Below are positions 1 through 8,067 of a DNA stretch of 26,741 nt, in pieces. The position numbers were made by a program, and so were the translations under genes. This DNA comes from Euryarchaeota archaeon UBA433. GTDB lineage: Archaea > Thermoplasmatota > Poseidoniia > Poseidoniales > Poseidoniaceae. Under the pieces are notes generated by a model. It searched no databases. It saw only the letters and a program-made list of their open reading frames with translations, and was not told the DNA's origin. Numbering within the stretch: the first letter of the stretch is position 1; every line of letters starts with the position of its first letter. The stretch spans positions 10,157-36,897 of the forward strand of contig DAFX01000037.1 of the NCBI GenBank assembly GCA_002495535.1. The letters are read 5' to 3'.

Positions 1-1
1 T

Positions 2-2578
2 ATGCCTGCTGAAAATGCTGCGATCAAAGAGAACGCGCACCCACATGACATCACCGAGCGCAACATGGCTTCGATCACCGCCCAAATCAAGCGAATGGGG
101 TTCTCTTACGATTGGCGCCGCCAAGTGAAGAGTCACGACCCTCGTTATTACCGTTGGAATCAATGGTTTTTCACCAAATTCATCGAACAAGGACTGGCGT
201 ATCAAGAATTTGCACCCGTCAATTGGTGCTCCAGTTGCGAGACCGTACTTGCCAATGAGCAGGTCAAGGCTGGTCGATGCTGGCGCTGCAACGGCCCAGT
301 GGTGCAGAAAGGCATGAGCCAGTGGTTCCTCGACATCCCAAAGTACGCTCAAGAACTGGTTGATGGGCTTGACACCATCGCATTTCCAGAGAATGTAAAA
401 TCACTGCAACGGGACTGGCTCGGTCGCTCAGAAGGAGCCGAAATCAAATTTGCAATCGAAGGACGGGATGAAGAACTCACCGTTTTTACCACGCGCCCTG
501 ACACCCTCTTCGGTACAACATTCGTAACCCTAGCTCCCGAACACCCCCTCTCGGCTTCCTTGGTTGCTGGAACGCCTCATGAAGCGGCATGGAAGGAACT
601 CCACGACGAAGTCTCTGCGATGAGTGAATTCGATCGGATCAAGAACATGAACAAAAAGCGCGGCGTACCTCTTGGTGCGTTTGCAATCCACCCTCTCACT
701 GGAGAAAGAATTCCAATTTGGGCTGGAAATTTCGTCATCGCCAGTTACGGAACCGGTGCCGTTATGGCGGTTCCTGGCCACGATGAACGTGATTTCGACT
801 TTGCCAAATCCTACGACATACCCATTCGCCGAGTGCTTGTCATGGATGAAGGAGGCGATGCAGAAGCCGAACTCAAGAAGGCAGAGTGCGATCTTGGATG
901 GATGGTCAACAGCCCCATCGAAGGCTTTGATGGCCTTTATGGAGATGCAGCAAAATCTGCCATCGTCGAAGCGCTAGCAGTAAAAAATGCGGGTTCACAA
1001 ACCATCAATTGGAAAATTCGTCCTTGGCTTGTGTCTCGTCAACGGTACTGGGGCACCCCCATTCCGGTGATTCATTGTGATTCGTGTGGCGCAGTTCCAG
1101 TTCCGGCAAAAGATCTCCCAGTTGAACTTCCACGCGACGTTGTGTTTGGTGAAGGCAATCCGTTGGAAACTTCAACCTCATTCCTCACAGCTGATTGTCC
1201 GAAATGTGGCAAGGAAGGTCGCAGAGAAACGGATACTATGGACACCTTTGTTGATTCTTCATGGTACTTCTTGCGCTTCACCGATCCTTTGAACGACGAA
1301 CTCTGCTTTGATGAAGCTAAAGCAAACCACTGGATGAACGTCGATTTCTACTGTGGAGGCATTGAGCACGCACAAATGCACCTCATTTACGCCCGTTTCT
1401 GGACCAAAGCCCTCCGCGATCTTGGTTTGCACCAAATCGATGAACCATTCAACGAATTACTTTGCCAGGGAATGGTGAACAAGGCCGCCCCGTGGTGTGA
1501 ATCGTGTGGCCTGACTTTTTCTGTCGACCACTCAGGTTCACCTTGCCCGCACTGCACTTCTGAATTGACCGAACGCTCGGCAAAGATGAGTAAATCCCTC
1601 GGCAATACAGTTTCGCCAGAAGACATGATTGAACGCTACGGAGCCGATACAGTCCGACTGTTCATTTTGTTTGCAGCGAATCCAACCGCAGGAATGGATT
1701 GGTCTGATACGGCCCTAGAAGCCAATTACAGAGTGATGATGCAGCTGTACGGCATGCCTGAGCGTTTGTTTGCCTGGGACGGTGGTGCAAGCAACATGGA
1801 CGTGTGGTTCGAAGGCCGCCTCAAGCAGCGGGTCACTGAATTCCAAGCCGCAATGGACAACTATGATTTGCGCAGGGCAGTTGAATTGTCCCATTATGAA
1901 ATGGTCAAAGACGTCAACTGGTACACCCGCCGCGGTGGCAATAATCCCGAACTCGCCCGTACGATTCTGCGCCATTGGGCCCATATGCTCTCTATCTCTA
2001 CGCCCCACCTCGCTGAAGAATGGTGGGCTGTTCTTGACATGGACGGCTTGATCAGTGGTGCTGAGATGCCACATCTTACTGCGATCACTGAACAGGAACA
2101 AACTGCTCTTGATGGGGAAACCACCACTCGCAGTTTCCTTGAATCCGCTCGAAAGATCAAGGATGTCGCAGAACGTCACTTGGATGGACCTGCGACTTCG
2201 GCCACGATCATTGTGGCCCCGAGTTGGAAACGGGACCTCGCGGTGAGTGCGCTCGAATTCCTGGAACAAGGTGGCAACCCAAAGCAATTCATTGGGGTGC
2301 TGAGCCAAATGGACATCACCCAAGGCGATCGAAAAGGCGAAATCATGGGCTTCTGGGGCAAGAAAATGTTGCCTCAAGTGTTCAAATGGGACGATGAATC
2401 AAGGGTCCTCATTCGCAGCTCTCTCGACGAGGTCGCCTCGCTCACTGCTCGGGCTTCTTTCATTGCGCAAGAACTCGGTCTTGATCACGTTCGTGTGGTT
2501 CTTGGTGAATCTGATGACGATGACACTGGACGTGCAGGGGGCGCTATGCCCCTTTCACCTGCCGTTGTCTATGCGTGA
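2..2578 (+). CDS. leuS: Leucyl-tRNA synthetase, 5'-truncated; bacterial-type core with archaeal-type C-terminus
   Basis: Class I synthetase that charges tRNA-Leu, with an editing domain that removes mischarged amino acids. The frame is open to the window edge. The first residues (MPAENAAI) are the continuation of the conserved GWDAFG(L/M)PAENAAI block, so roughly 50-80 N-terminal residues including HIGH lie outside. Visible parts: a four-Cys zinc knuckle at about residues 76-96 (CSSC...CWRC), then the CP1 editing domain with TTRPDTLFGTT near 162. Editing after the zinc knuckle is the bacterial order. A second Zn-type domain (CESC...CPHC, about 499-517) precedes KMSKS at about 528. Downstream of KMSKS the sequence looks archaeal: a WYTRRGG anticodon-domain helix, an APSWK motif and the ending GAMPLSPAVVYA, like archaeal AMPLKPAI ends. 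The stop codon abuts that of the opposite-strand gene. Identity is very secure; the chimera reading is from remembered family features. Confidence 0.96.
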   Translation: MPAENAAIKENAHPHDITERNMASITAQIKRMGFSYDWRRQVKSHDPRYYRWNQWFFTKFIEQGLAYQEFAPVNWCSSCETVLANEQVKAGRCWRCNGPVVQKGMSQWFLDIPKYAQELVDGLDTIAFPENVKSLQRDWLGRSEGAEIKFAIEGRDEELTVFTTRPDTLFGTTFVTLAPEHPLSASLVAGTPHEAAWKELHDEVSAMSEFDRIKNMNKKRGVPLGAFAIHPLTGERIPIWAGNFVIASYGTGAVMAVPGHDERDFDFAKSYDIPIRRVLVMDEGGDAEAELKKAECDLGWMVNSPIEGFDGLYGDAAKSAIVEALAVKNAGSQTINWKIRPWLVSRQRYWGTPIPVIHCDSCGAVPVPAKDLPVELPRDVVFGEGNPLETSTSFLTADCPKCGKEGRRETDTMDTFVDSSWYFLRFTDPLNDELCFDEAKANHWMNVDFYCGGIEHAQMHLIYARFWTKALRDLGLHQIDEPFNELLCQGMVNKAAPWCESCGLTFSVDHSGSPCPHCTSELTERSAKMSKSLGNTVSPEDMIERYGADTVRLFILFAANPTAGMDWSDTALEANYRVMMQLYGMPERLFAWDGGASNMDVWFEGRLKQRVTEFQAAMDNYDLRRAVELSHYEMVKDVNWYTRRGGNNPELARTILRHWAHMLSISTPHLAEEWWAVLDMDGLISGAEMPHLTAITEQEQTALDGETTTRSFLESARKIKDVAERHLDGPATSATIIVAPSWKRDLAVSALEFLEQGGNPKQFIGVLSQMDITQGDRKGEIMGFWGKKMLPQVFKWDDESRVLIRSSLDEVASLTARASFIAQELGLDHVRVVLGESDDDDTGRAGGAMPLSPAVVYA

Positions 2579-4675
2579 TCAGGTTCGTTTCCACTCTGTG
2601 CCGGTCCACCAATAGTTTCCACCATCGCTCATTGCTCGCCAGGTGTAACCGTTTTCATCGGTCCACTGTCGAAGAACAGTTGGTTCCTGAACTGCGGGTT
2701 GAACGGCTGCAGGAGTTGCGGCAACCACGGGTTGAACAGCAGCAATTGGCTGAACAGCAGCAATTGGTTGAACAGCAGCGGAAGGGTGCTGGTCGAAAGT
2801 TTTAGCCGGTGCCTCATCTTCCTTTCCACGTCGTAGGAAGAGCACTGCTCCACCACCAATGATTCCTACCACAACAAGGGCGATGATGATCAAGTTTCTT
2901 CGTGCTTCTGCCTCCTCTGCAGCAGCGGCTTCTTGAGCAGCCTGAGCCACATCGCCCACGCCATTGCCATCTGAATCCAAAGTTTCGGTGGCATCGTTGG
3001 GGAAGGCATCAGCGTTGTCACCAACACCGTCCATGTCACTGTCAGCAGACTCAGTGGCGTCGTTTGGAGCCCAATCTGCATTGTCGCCGACCGTGTCGCC
3101 ATCGCTATCAACGGTTTCAGAAGCATCGTTGGGGAAGGCATCAGCGTTGTCTCCCACGCCATCGTTGTCCGAATCCATAGTTTCAGAAGCATCTTCAGGG
3201 AACACGTCAGCGTTGTCGCCTACGCCATCGGCGTCGGAGTCCATTGTTTCACTGGCATCGTTGGGGAAAGCATCAGCGTTGTCGCCGACGGTGTCGCCAT
3301 CCGAATCCATCGTTTCATTTGCGTCATTAGGGAAAGCATCAGCGTTGTCGCCGACGGTGTCGCCATCACTGTCCGTTGTTTCGCTGGCATCGGTAGGGAA
3401 TTCGTCCGCGTTGTCGCCCACGCCATCTTCATCAGAATCCAGGGATTCCGTTGCGTCATCAGGGAACGCGTCCGCGTTGTCCCCGACGAGGTCACCATCC
3501 GAGTCCATTGTTTCACTGGCATCGTTAGGGAAGGCGTCTGAGTTGTCACCTGTGCCGTCATTGTCGCTGTCAGTCGTTTCTGCAGCGTCGTTTGGGAAGG
3601 CATCAGCGTTGTTTCCAACGCCATCGGCGTCCGAGTCCATTGTTTCACTGGCATCGTTGGGGAAGGCGTCTGAGTTGTCACCCGTGCCGTCATTGTCGCT
3701 GTCAGTCGTTTCTGCAGCGTCGTTTGGGAAGGCATCAGCATTGTCACCCACGCCATCGTTGTCTGAATCCATCGTTTCAGAAGCATCGTTTGGGAAGGCA
3801 TCAGCGTTGTCACCCATGCCATCTCCATCGCTGTCTGAAGTTTCAGTTGCGTCGTTTGGGAAGGCATCATCATTATCGAACACGCCATCGCCATCAGAAT
3901 CGATATCGACGATCATGGCTTCATCCTGACAGGTGGTCTCCGGCCCGAAATCCATGCCGTCGCTCGGTGTGACCTTCACGGTCCAAATTTCATCAATTGA
4001 TGTTGCAGACACTGGAAGCGTTGACATTTCGTTGTAATTTGGGGCGAGTGTACCGTTGACAAACCAACGGATCATAGAGTTCGATTCGCTGTCACCATCT
4101 GCATCAGCAAAGGTGTAACTCACGGTAAGTGCTTGATCAACGCCCACTGCACCACGTGGTGAAAGGGCAAGGTTGGAGATGGTAGGAGGGGTGTTCACTG
4201 GTGCCAATTCCGGAATCGCAACGGATGTTTTGGCCCAAGCATCACCAGAATTTTGGAAATTTCCATCTCCATTCAACACGGCGATGTCCGCAGTCACAGT
4301 TCCGCTGTTTGCGGCTGGAGCAATCCAATCTAAAGTGAAGCTGCGCTGGTTGGAATTCGCATGAGTTGCGCTCATTCCAGCGATTTGGACATCGGGGCTT
4401 GGATTGGCAAGAGTCCCTTTGTCAACCTGCAGTGAGAAACCTCCGATGAAGGCTTGTGTGCCACCATTGACATCGATTGTGATCGAGTACGACTGCCCAG
4501 CGTTATAGGAACTAGGGAAATTTTCGCCTACCGTAACACCTCCACCATTAGAGTGACAGGTGCAACCGGCAGCGGCTTGGTTGTGTTTGCCACTCGAATT
4601 GCCTTCAATCGCAGGCACAGAGGCAATCATCAGCATCAACAAGGCAATCGAAACAACCCTCAGGGTGGACTTCAT
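2579..4675 (-). CDS. Secreted, membrane-anchored protein with 14 type 3 (calcium-binding) repeats
   Basis: 698 residues, likely on the cell surface. Residues 1-25 are a signal peptide (basic start, then IALLMLMIASVPA). Residues about 35-150 resemble the choice-of-anchor V/reeler-like domain and contain GCTCHSNGGG; this is CxCH, one residue short of a standard CxxCH haem site. An Ig-like domain with NTPPTISNLALSP follows. Next come 14 complete 22-residue repeats of the type DSDGDGVGDNADAFPNDASE plus a partial one, typical of Asp-rich Ca2+-binding thrombospondin type 3 repeats. One transmembrane helix (LIIIALVVVGIIGGGAVLFL) is followed by a Pro/Gln/Val-rich stretch and a Trp-rich end (YTWRAM...YWWTGTEWKRT) that should lie in the cytoplasm. 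Start ATG at 4675 has an AT-rich TATA-like element 26 bases upstream. Partner or ligand unknown. The next gene upstream on the same strand has the same repeat class. Confidence 0.9.
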   Translation of the reverse strand: MKSTLRVVSIALLMLMIASVPAIEGNSSGKHNQAAAGCTCHSNGGGVTVGENFPSSYNAGQSYSITIDVNGGTQAFIGGFSLQVDKGTLANPSPDVQIAGMSATHANSNQRSFTLDWIAPAANSGTVTADIAVLNGDGNFQNSGDAWAKTSVAIPELAPVNTPPTISNLALSPRGAVGVDQALTVSYTFADADGDSESNSMIRWFVNGTLAPNYNEMSTLPVSATSIDEIWTVKVTPSDGMDFGPETTCQDEAMIVDIDSDGDGVFDNDDAFPNDATETSDSDGDGMGDNADAFPNDASETMDSDNDGVGDNADAFPNDAAETTDSDNDGTGDNSDAFPNDASETMDSDADGVGNNADAFPNDAAETTDSDNDGTGDNSDAFPNDASETMDSDGDLVGDNADAFPDDATESLDSDEDGVGDNADEFPTDASETTDSDGDTVGDNADAFPNDANETMDSDGDTVGDNADAFPNDASETMDSDADGVGDNADVFPEDASETMDSDNDGVGDNADAFPNDASETVDSDGDTVGDNADWAPNDATESADSDMDGVGDNADAFPNDATETLDSDGNGVGDVAQAAQEAAAAEEAEARRNLIIIALVVVGIIGGGAVLFLRRGKEDEAPAKTFDQHPSAAVQPIAAVQPIAAVQPVVAATPAAVQPAVQEPTVLRQWTDENGYTWRAMSDGGNYWWTGTEWKRT
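2732..2780 (-). repeat. 18-bp tandem repeat coding AAVQPI units
   Basis: About 2.7 copies of an 18-base unit (on the + strand, TTGAACAGCAGCAATTGG) code for AAVQPI repeats in the cytoplasmic tail of the type 3 repeat protein, between the transmembrane helix and the Trp-rich C-terminal motif. It probably acts as a flexible linker. Confidence 0.75.
2978..3901 (-). repeat. 14 x 66-bp tandem repeat within the type 3 repeat protein
   Basis: Fourteen consecutive 66-bp units, each coding 22 residues (consensus DSDxDGVGDNADAFPNDASETM), with no spacer. Unit 1 begins at 3901 and unit 14 ends at 2978; a shortened unit follows to about 2950. Units 3+4 (3638-3769) and 5+6 (3506-3637) form a nearly identical 132-bp pair, pointing to recent duplication. 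The strong codon periodicity also keeps antisense frames open. Confidence 0.93.
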
Positions 4676-4696
4676 GCCTCATCGATTGTACATTTC

Positions 4697-4705
4697 TTAT
4701 TTTAA
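4697..4705 (-). promoter_or_regulatory. TATA-like element for the type 3 repeat protein gene
   Basis: Read on the minus strand this is TTAAAATAA, centred 26 bases before the ATG at 4675. That spacing fits an archaeal TATA box driving a leaderless transcript. No Shine-Dalgarno site is seen. Confidence 0.55.
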
Positions 4706-4733
4706 CAAGTGGTACGAGATGCCCATTCGTCGT

Positions 4734-7445
4734 TTACTCTTGCTCAGCGTGCTCAACGCTGATTGACACGGCATCGTCGAGGCCAACGGGGCGTTTTGGT
4801 GGAGTGATGTTTTGCGCTGTTTTTGATTGAGGCTTACCGGTGTATGTGACAAAGCCCGCTGCGAGTAAAAGGACAACTGCGACCATCAACAACCATTGTG
4901 CAAGGTTTCCATCTTCGTTGTTTTCCGAAGCGGCATCATCGTTTTGCCCCAGCACAGCACATCCGGTTTCATCGACTTGCACGGGAAGGCTGTTGAGGCA
5001 CATGTCGTCTGCGTTCGAGACACCATCCAAATCATCGTCCAACTGACTCATACTGCATCCCTGTATGCCAACCTGTGCGCCTGCTTCAGTTTGAGGGCAG
5101 GCATCGATGATGTCCAAGACGCCATCGTTGTCATCGTCCTCGTCTTCTGTGGCGTCGAGGCACCCGTCTTGATCTTCATCTTGGCCAGGAACAGCCGCTC
5201 CGACCATGCCCTTAGGGCAAGCATCGAACGAATCTGGAACCCCATCGTTATCATCGTCGTCATCTTCAGTGGAGTCCTGGCACCCATCCTGGTCATGATC
5301 GAGTTGTATGGACACTTCTTCACTGTTCCAGTTGAAGTCCCCGCTTGGACAGGCATCATCAGCATCGAGGAACCCATCACCATCGTCGTCATCGTCATTG
5401 ATTGAGTCGTGGCACCCATCTTGGTCGTAATCATTGATTGGGTTTGAAGCCCAAGCGGTTGTGTCCCGCGGGCAGTTATCTGCAGGTGCAGCAATGCCAT
5501 CTCCGTCCTCATCGACATCACACGCATCCCCCAACCCGTCTTCATCAAGATCGCCCTGGGTCGGGTTCGCCACCGATGGACAATTGTCCATTTGGTCGAT
5601 GAATCCGTCTTCGTCCGTATCGTAATCTGCACACCCGTCGCCCTCAGTATCGTCTTCAGGGGTTGAAATCCAACCTACTGGTCCGAGGGGGCACAAGTCG
5701 TTGAAATCGAACACCGTGTCTTCATCGTCATCAAAATCTTCTCCATTGTCTTCACACCCATCGCCGTCGTGGTCGGTGTTGGAATTGGATACCCAATTGA
5801 GTGCGCCTGTTGGACAATCATCGAGATCATCTTCAACGCCATCATCGTCATCGTCATTGTCACATTTATCACCGAATAAATCGCTGTCATGGTTGCCTTG
5901 CTGTGTGTTTGCGCTGCGTGGACAATTGTCCTCACCATCGAGGATCCCATCTCCATCGCGGTCCGTTTGATAGAGCCAAACTCCAACATCATAGCCTCCG
6001 TAACTGGTCGCATTGTGAATGCCGATGCTCGCCGTTCCACTGAGCATGAACGTCAAGAGTGGCGAGCCATCCAGAGCGAAAGTAAGGTCCGTCGGCTCAT
6101 CGTTGCCATCACCGCCGGCTGAGACCGCCCAGGCCCACGTTCCATTTTGCAGGTACGTGGCCAAAAAGATGTCATTGTGCATGTCATCGTTAACGCCGTC
6201 AAGGTCTGGCAAGATATCTTCCCCAATTTCAATCCCAGCGGAAGTTGTGCCCGTAATGGTGATGTCGCCCTGAGCGTTTGTGACCACGCCGGTGGCTCGG
6301 TCGGTGCCTGTCCCGCCCGCGGTTGCAATGCTGTTCCATATTCCCGATGAAGATACAAGTGCAAGGACCATGTCGACATTTTGCGATGTCGTGGTGGAAT
6401 GAACGCCAAAAGTCGCGTTGCCTGCAAACTCCCCGACAACACTGATGCCCTGGTTTGGTGAGCCCGAGCAGCCCCAAGCACGCTCTTCAAGCGGCCCACC
6501 AGCAGAGATAGCCCACATCCATTCGTTGCCTTGGTAGGAAGCGACCATCATGTCCGTTTCACCCTCGCTTACAAGCAATGTTTCTCCAACCAACACTTCA
6601 CCCCTGAACGTTGCCGAAATGTAGGTTTGGCCAGCGCCGTCTTCGCATAAGCCTCCCACCGGTTCAATGCCTTCCTGGGTGTCGAGGGAGACGTACGAGA
6701 GTGGCTGGCCACCTTCGTTGTACACTGCGGTGATCACGCTGCCTTGTTCGGCGGCAGGGAGGATGTCGCCTTGGAATTCAATGGAATCTCTGAACAGGAC
6801 ACCAAGATGAATTTCATTGGTCGTTGTGATCATCATGTCGAAGACGAAATTATCGTATTCATTGCCTAATTGAGTGGACCAAAGCCACGTGCCGCCGGCG
6901 CTCAGACGAGCGAGAAACACATTCCCGTCATCATCTTCATCGTTCTTGGTCAGCGGTGCCAAGTCTCCAAATTGAAGTTGGCATTGGAACCCTGCGCTGT
7001 TAAGGCAGAAATTGCCGGCAAGAATGACGTCCCCACCGGGTAAAAGTGACACTGCTTCAACAGAATCGATGCCATTGGTGCCGAAAGCAAGGCTTGCGTT
7101 CCATGTTCCGTTTGGATTGATCCAACCGATCATGGCGTCTCGATCGCTGGAGCCTCCGGTCGCCCCGTGACCGTCAATTTGGTCGCGGAACTGGATGTCG
7201 CCTTCGTAACTGCCCACCACGATGAACGTCCCGTTTGAATAGGTCGCAGATTGTGAGATGAAATCATCCATTGCCCCTCCGGCGCTTGTGGCCCACCCGT
7301 AGGCCAACGTGGCGGACTCGTTCGCTGCATCAACGGACATTTCAGCCTCTACGTCCCTCAGAAACGTCTCATCTTGAGCGGCGAAAGTTCCAAGCGACGA
7401 AAGCACAAGAAGCAGGGAAAAGAGTGCTGCCGTTGTGCATCGCAT
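4734..7445 (-). CDS. Secreted beta-propeller-like protein with Cys-containing type 3 calcium repeats and C-terminal membrane anchor
   Basis: About 903 residues from the chosen start. The frame is open to an ATG at 7505, but the ATG at 7445 directly precedes a clean signal peptide (MRCTTAALFSLLLVLSSLGTFA) and has an AT-rich element 27 bases upstream. The first half contains repeated blade-like segments (WAWAVSAGG, WMWAISAGG, WLWSTQLGN, each followed by a GTFxxxxxFG-like strand), resembling SBBP-type beta-propeller repeats. The second half, from DRDGDGILDGEDNCP onward, has at least nine Asp-rich type 3 repeats with DxCP motifs and many Cys, expected to bind Ca2+ and form disulfides. A transmembrane helix (WLLMVAVVLLLAAGFVTY) and a short basic tail end the protein. 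Likely an outward-facing adhesion or scaffold protein; the exact role is unknown. Same orientation as the following type 3 repeat gene, 58 bases apart. Confidence 0.88.
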   Translation of the reverse strand: MRCTTAALFSLLLVLSSLGTFAAQDETFLRDVEAEMSVDAANESATLAYGWATSAGGAMDDFISQSATYSNGTFIVVGSYEGDIQFRDQIDGHGATGGSSDRDAMIGWINPNGTWNASLAFGTNGIDSVEAVSLLPGGDVILAGNFCLNSAGFQCQLQFGDLAPLTKNDEDDDGNVFLARLSAGGTWLWSTQLGNEYDNFVFDMMITTTNEIHLGVLFRDSIEFQGDILPAAEQGSVITAVYNEGGQPLSYVSLDTQEGIEPVGGLCEDGAGQTYISATFRGEVLVGETLLVSEGETDMMVASYQGNEWMWAISAGGPLEERAWGCSGSPNQGISVVGEFAGNATFGVHSTTTSQNVDMVLALVSSSGIWNSIATAGGTGTDRATGVVTNAQGDITITGTTSAGIEIGEDILPDLDGVNDDMHNDIFLATYLQNGTWAWAVSAGGDGNDEPTDLTFALDGSPLLTFMLSGTASIGIHNATSYGGYDVGVWLYQTDRDGDGILDGEDNCPRSANTQQGNHDSDLFGDKCDNDDDDDGVEDDLDDCPTGALNWVSNSNTDHDGDGCEDNGEDFDDDEDTVFDFNDLCPLGPVGWISTPEDDTEGDGCADYDTDEDGFIDQMDNCPSVANPTQGDLDEDGLGDACDVDEDGDGIAAPADNCPRDTTAWASNPINDYDQDGCHDSINDDDDDGDGFLDADDACPSGDFNWNSEEVSIQLDHDQDGCQDSTEDDDDDNDGVPDSFDACPKGMVGAAVPGQDEDQDGCLDATEDEDDDNDGVLDIIDACPQTEAGAQVGIQGCSMSQLDDDLDGVSNADDMCLNSLPVQVDETGCAVLGQNDDAASENNEDGNLAQWLLMVAVVLLLAAGFVTYTGKPQSKTAQNITPPKRPVGLDDAVSISVEHAEQE

Positions 7446-7468
7446 GTTTTCCGGATTGACTTGTAGCA

Positions 7469-7475
7469 TTTGAAA
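7469..7475. promoter_or_regulatory. Possible bidirectional TATA-like element
   Basis: TTTGAAA lies between two divergent starts, 27 bases from the minus-strand ATG at 7445 and 26 bases from the plus-strand ATG at 7498. Read either way it is an AT-rich core. It is a weak TATA match, but its position suits leaderless transcription in both directions. Confidence 0.3.
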
Positions 7476-7497
7476 CCCCGCTTTTTTCGTACCCCAC

Positions 7498-8055
7498 ATG
7501 TTCAAGGGCGAACCGCCTCACGCCATCGACATGAGCACCCCAAATGGCGTATGGCGGCAATCGCTTTCGCTCGAGGAGTGTCAACATTTCATGCAGAACC
7601 TTCTCAACCTAAACAGCTGGCCCACATGGCATTCTTCAGCGGGAAGGATCCTCTCTCAACAAAGCGGCGAACTTGTCGAAGGCCAGCGATTTGACCTTCA
7701 TCGCGTCGAACGTCAACGCTTGATCGAGGAAATGTGGACCGTTGCAACCATTCGAGCCAGCGAAGACCCACACTTTTTGGAAATCGAATTTGTATGGGAA
7801 GGCCAACAACGCGAGGGGCGACCGCTCGGTACGGCCATCACTCATCTTTCCATGACCGTCACAGTTTGGGGTGAAGAAGGCGGTGGTGTCGAGATCGCTT
7901 CGTGGTGGGGCATACGTTGGTGGGCCAAATTCATGAAAGGGCGCGTCAACCGGTTACCCCGGGCCATGGCCAAACAATGGCTTAGTGACGCTTGTACTGC
8001 TGGAAGTCTTCACATCCCACCATCGCTTGAAACTGAAATTCACGAGGCTGAATGA
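7498..8055 (+). CDS. Uncharacterised protein, possibly START/SRPBCC-like fold
   Basis: 185 residues from the ATG at 7498; a second in-frame ATG at 7531 (MSTPNGVWRQSL) is a plausible alternative start. No signal peptide or transmembrane helix. The centre has alternating strands rich in aromatic residues (FLEIEFVWEG, LSMTVTVW, VEIASWWGIRWWAKF), then a basic C-terminal helix (KGRVNRLPRAMAKQWL). This strand-rich middle with a final long helix is reminiscent of SRPBCC/START hydrophobic-ligand proteins, but no diagnostic motif is visible, so the fold is a guess. It ends 12 bases before the ATG of the TPD-motif nuclease gene and is probably co-transcribed with it. Confidence 0.72.
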   Translation: MFKGEPPHAIDMSTPNGVWRQSLSLEECQHFMQNLLNLNSWPTWHSSAGRILSQQSGELVEGQRFDLHRVERQRLIEEMWTVATIRASEDPHFLEIEFVWEGQQREGRPLGTAITHLSMTVTVWGEEGGGVEIASWWGIRWWAKFMKGRVNRLPRAMAKQWLSDACTAGSLHIPPSLETEIHEAE

Positions 8056-8067
8056 AAGCGAGTGTTC

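Noticed and set aside
1715..2377. A 220-codon minus-strand frame
   Set aside because: Fully antisense to conserved leuS sequence, with no recognisable features.
3220..3894. A 224-codon minus-strand frame in the repeat region
   Set aside because: Shifted frame of the same 66-bp repeats; Met/Thr-rich low-complexity translation with no domains.
2978..3901. Regular repeats that might suggest a CRISPR array
   Set aside because: Units are contiguous 66-mers with no unique spacers and code for a continuous Asp-rich protein.
2964..3929. A 321-codon plus-strand frame rich in Ser/Ala (SPTPSxSESIVSxASxGKASAL repeats)
   Set aside because: It is the antisense of the 66-bp repeats; periodicity keeps it open. 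The minus-strand protein has a signal peptide, clear calcium repeats and a membrane anchor.
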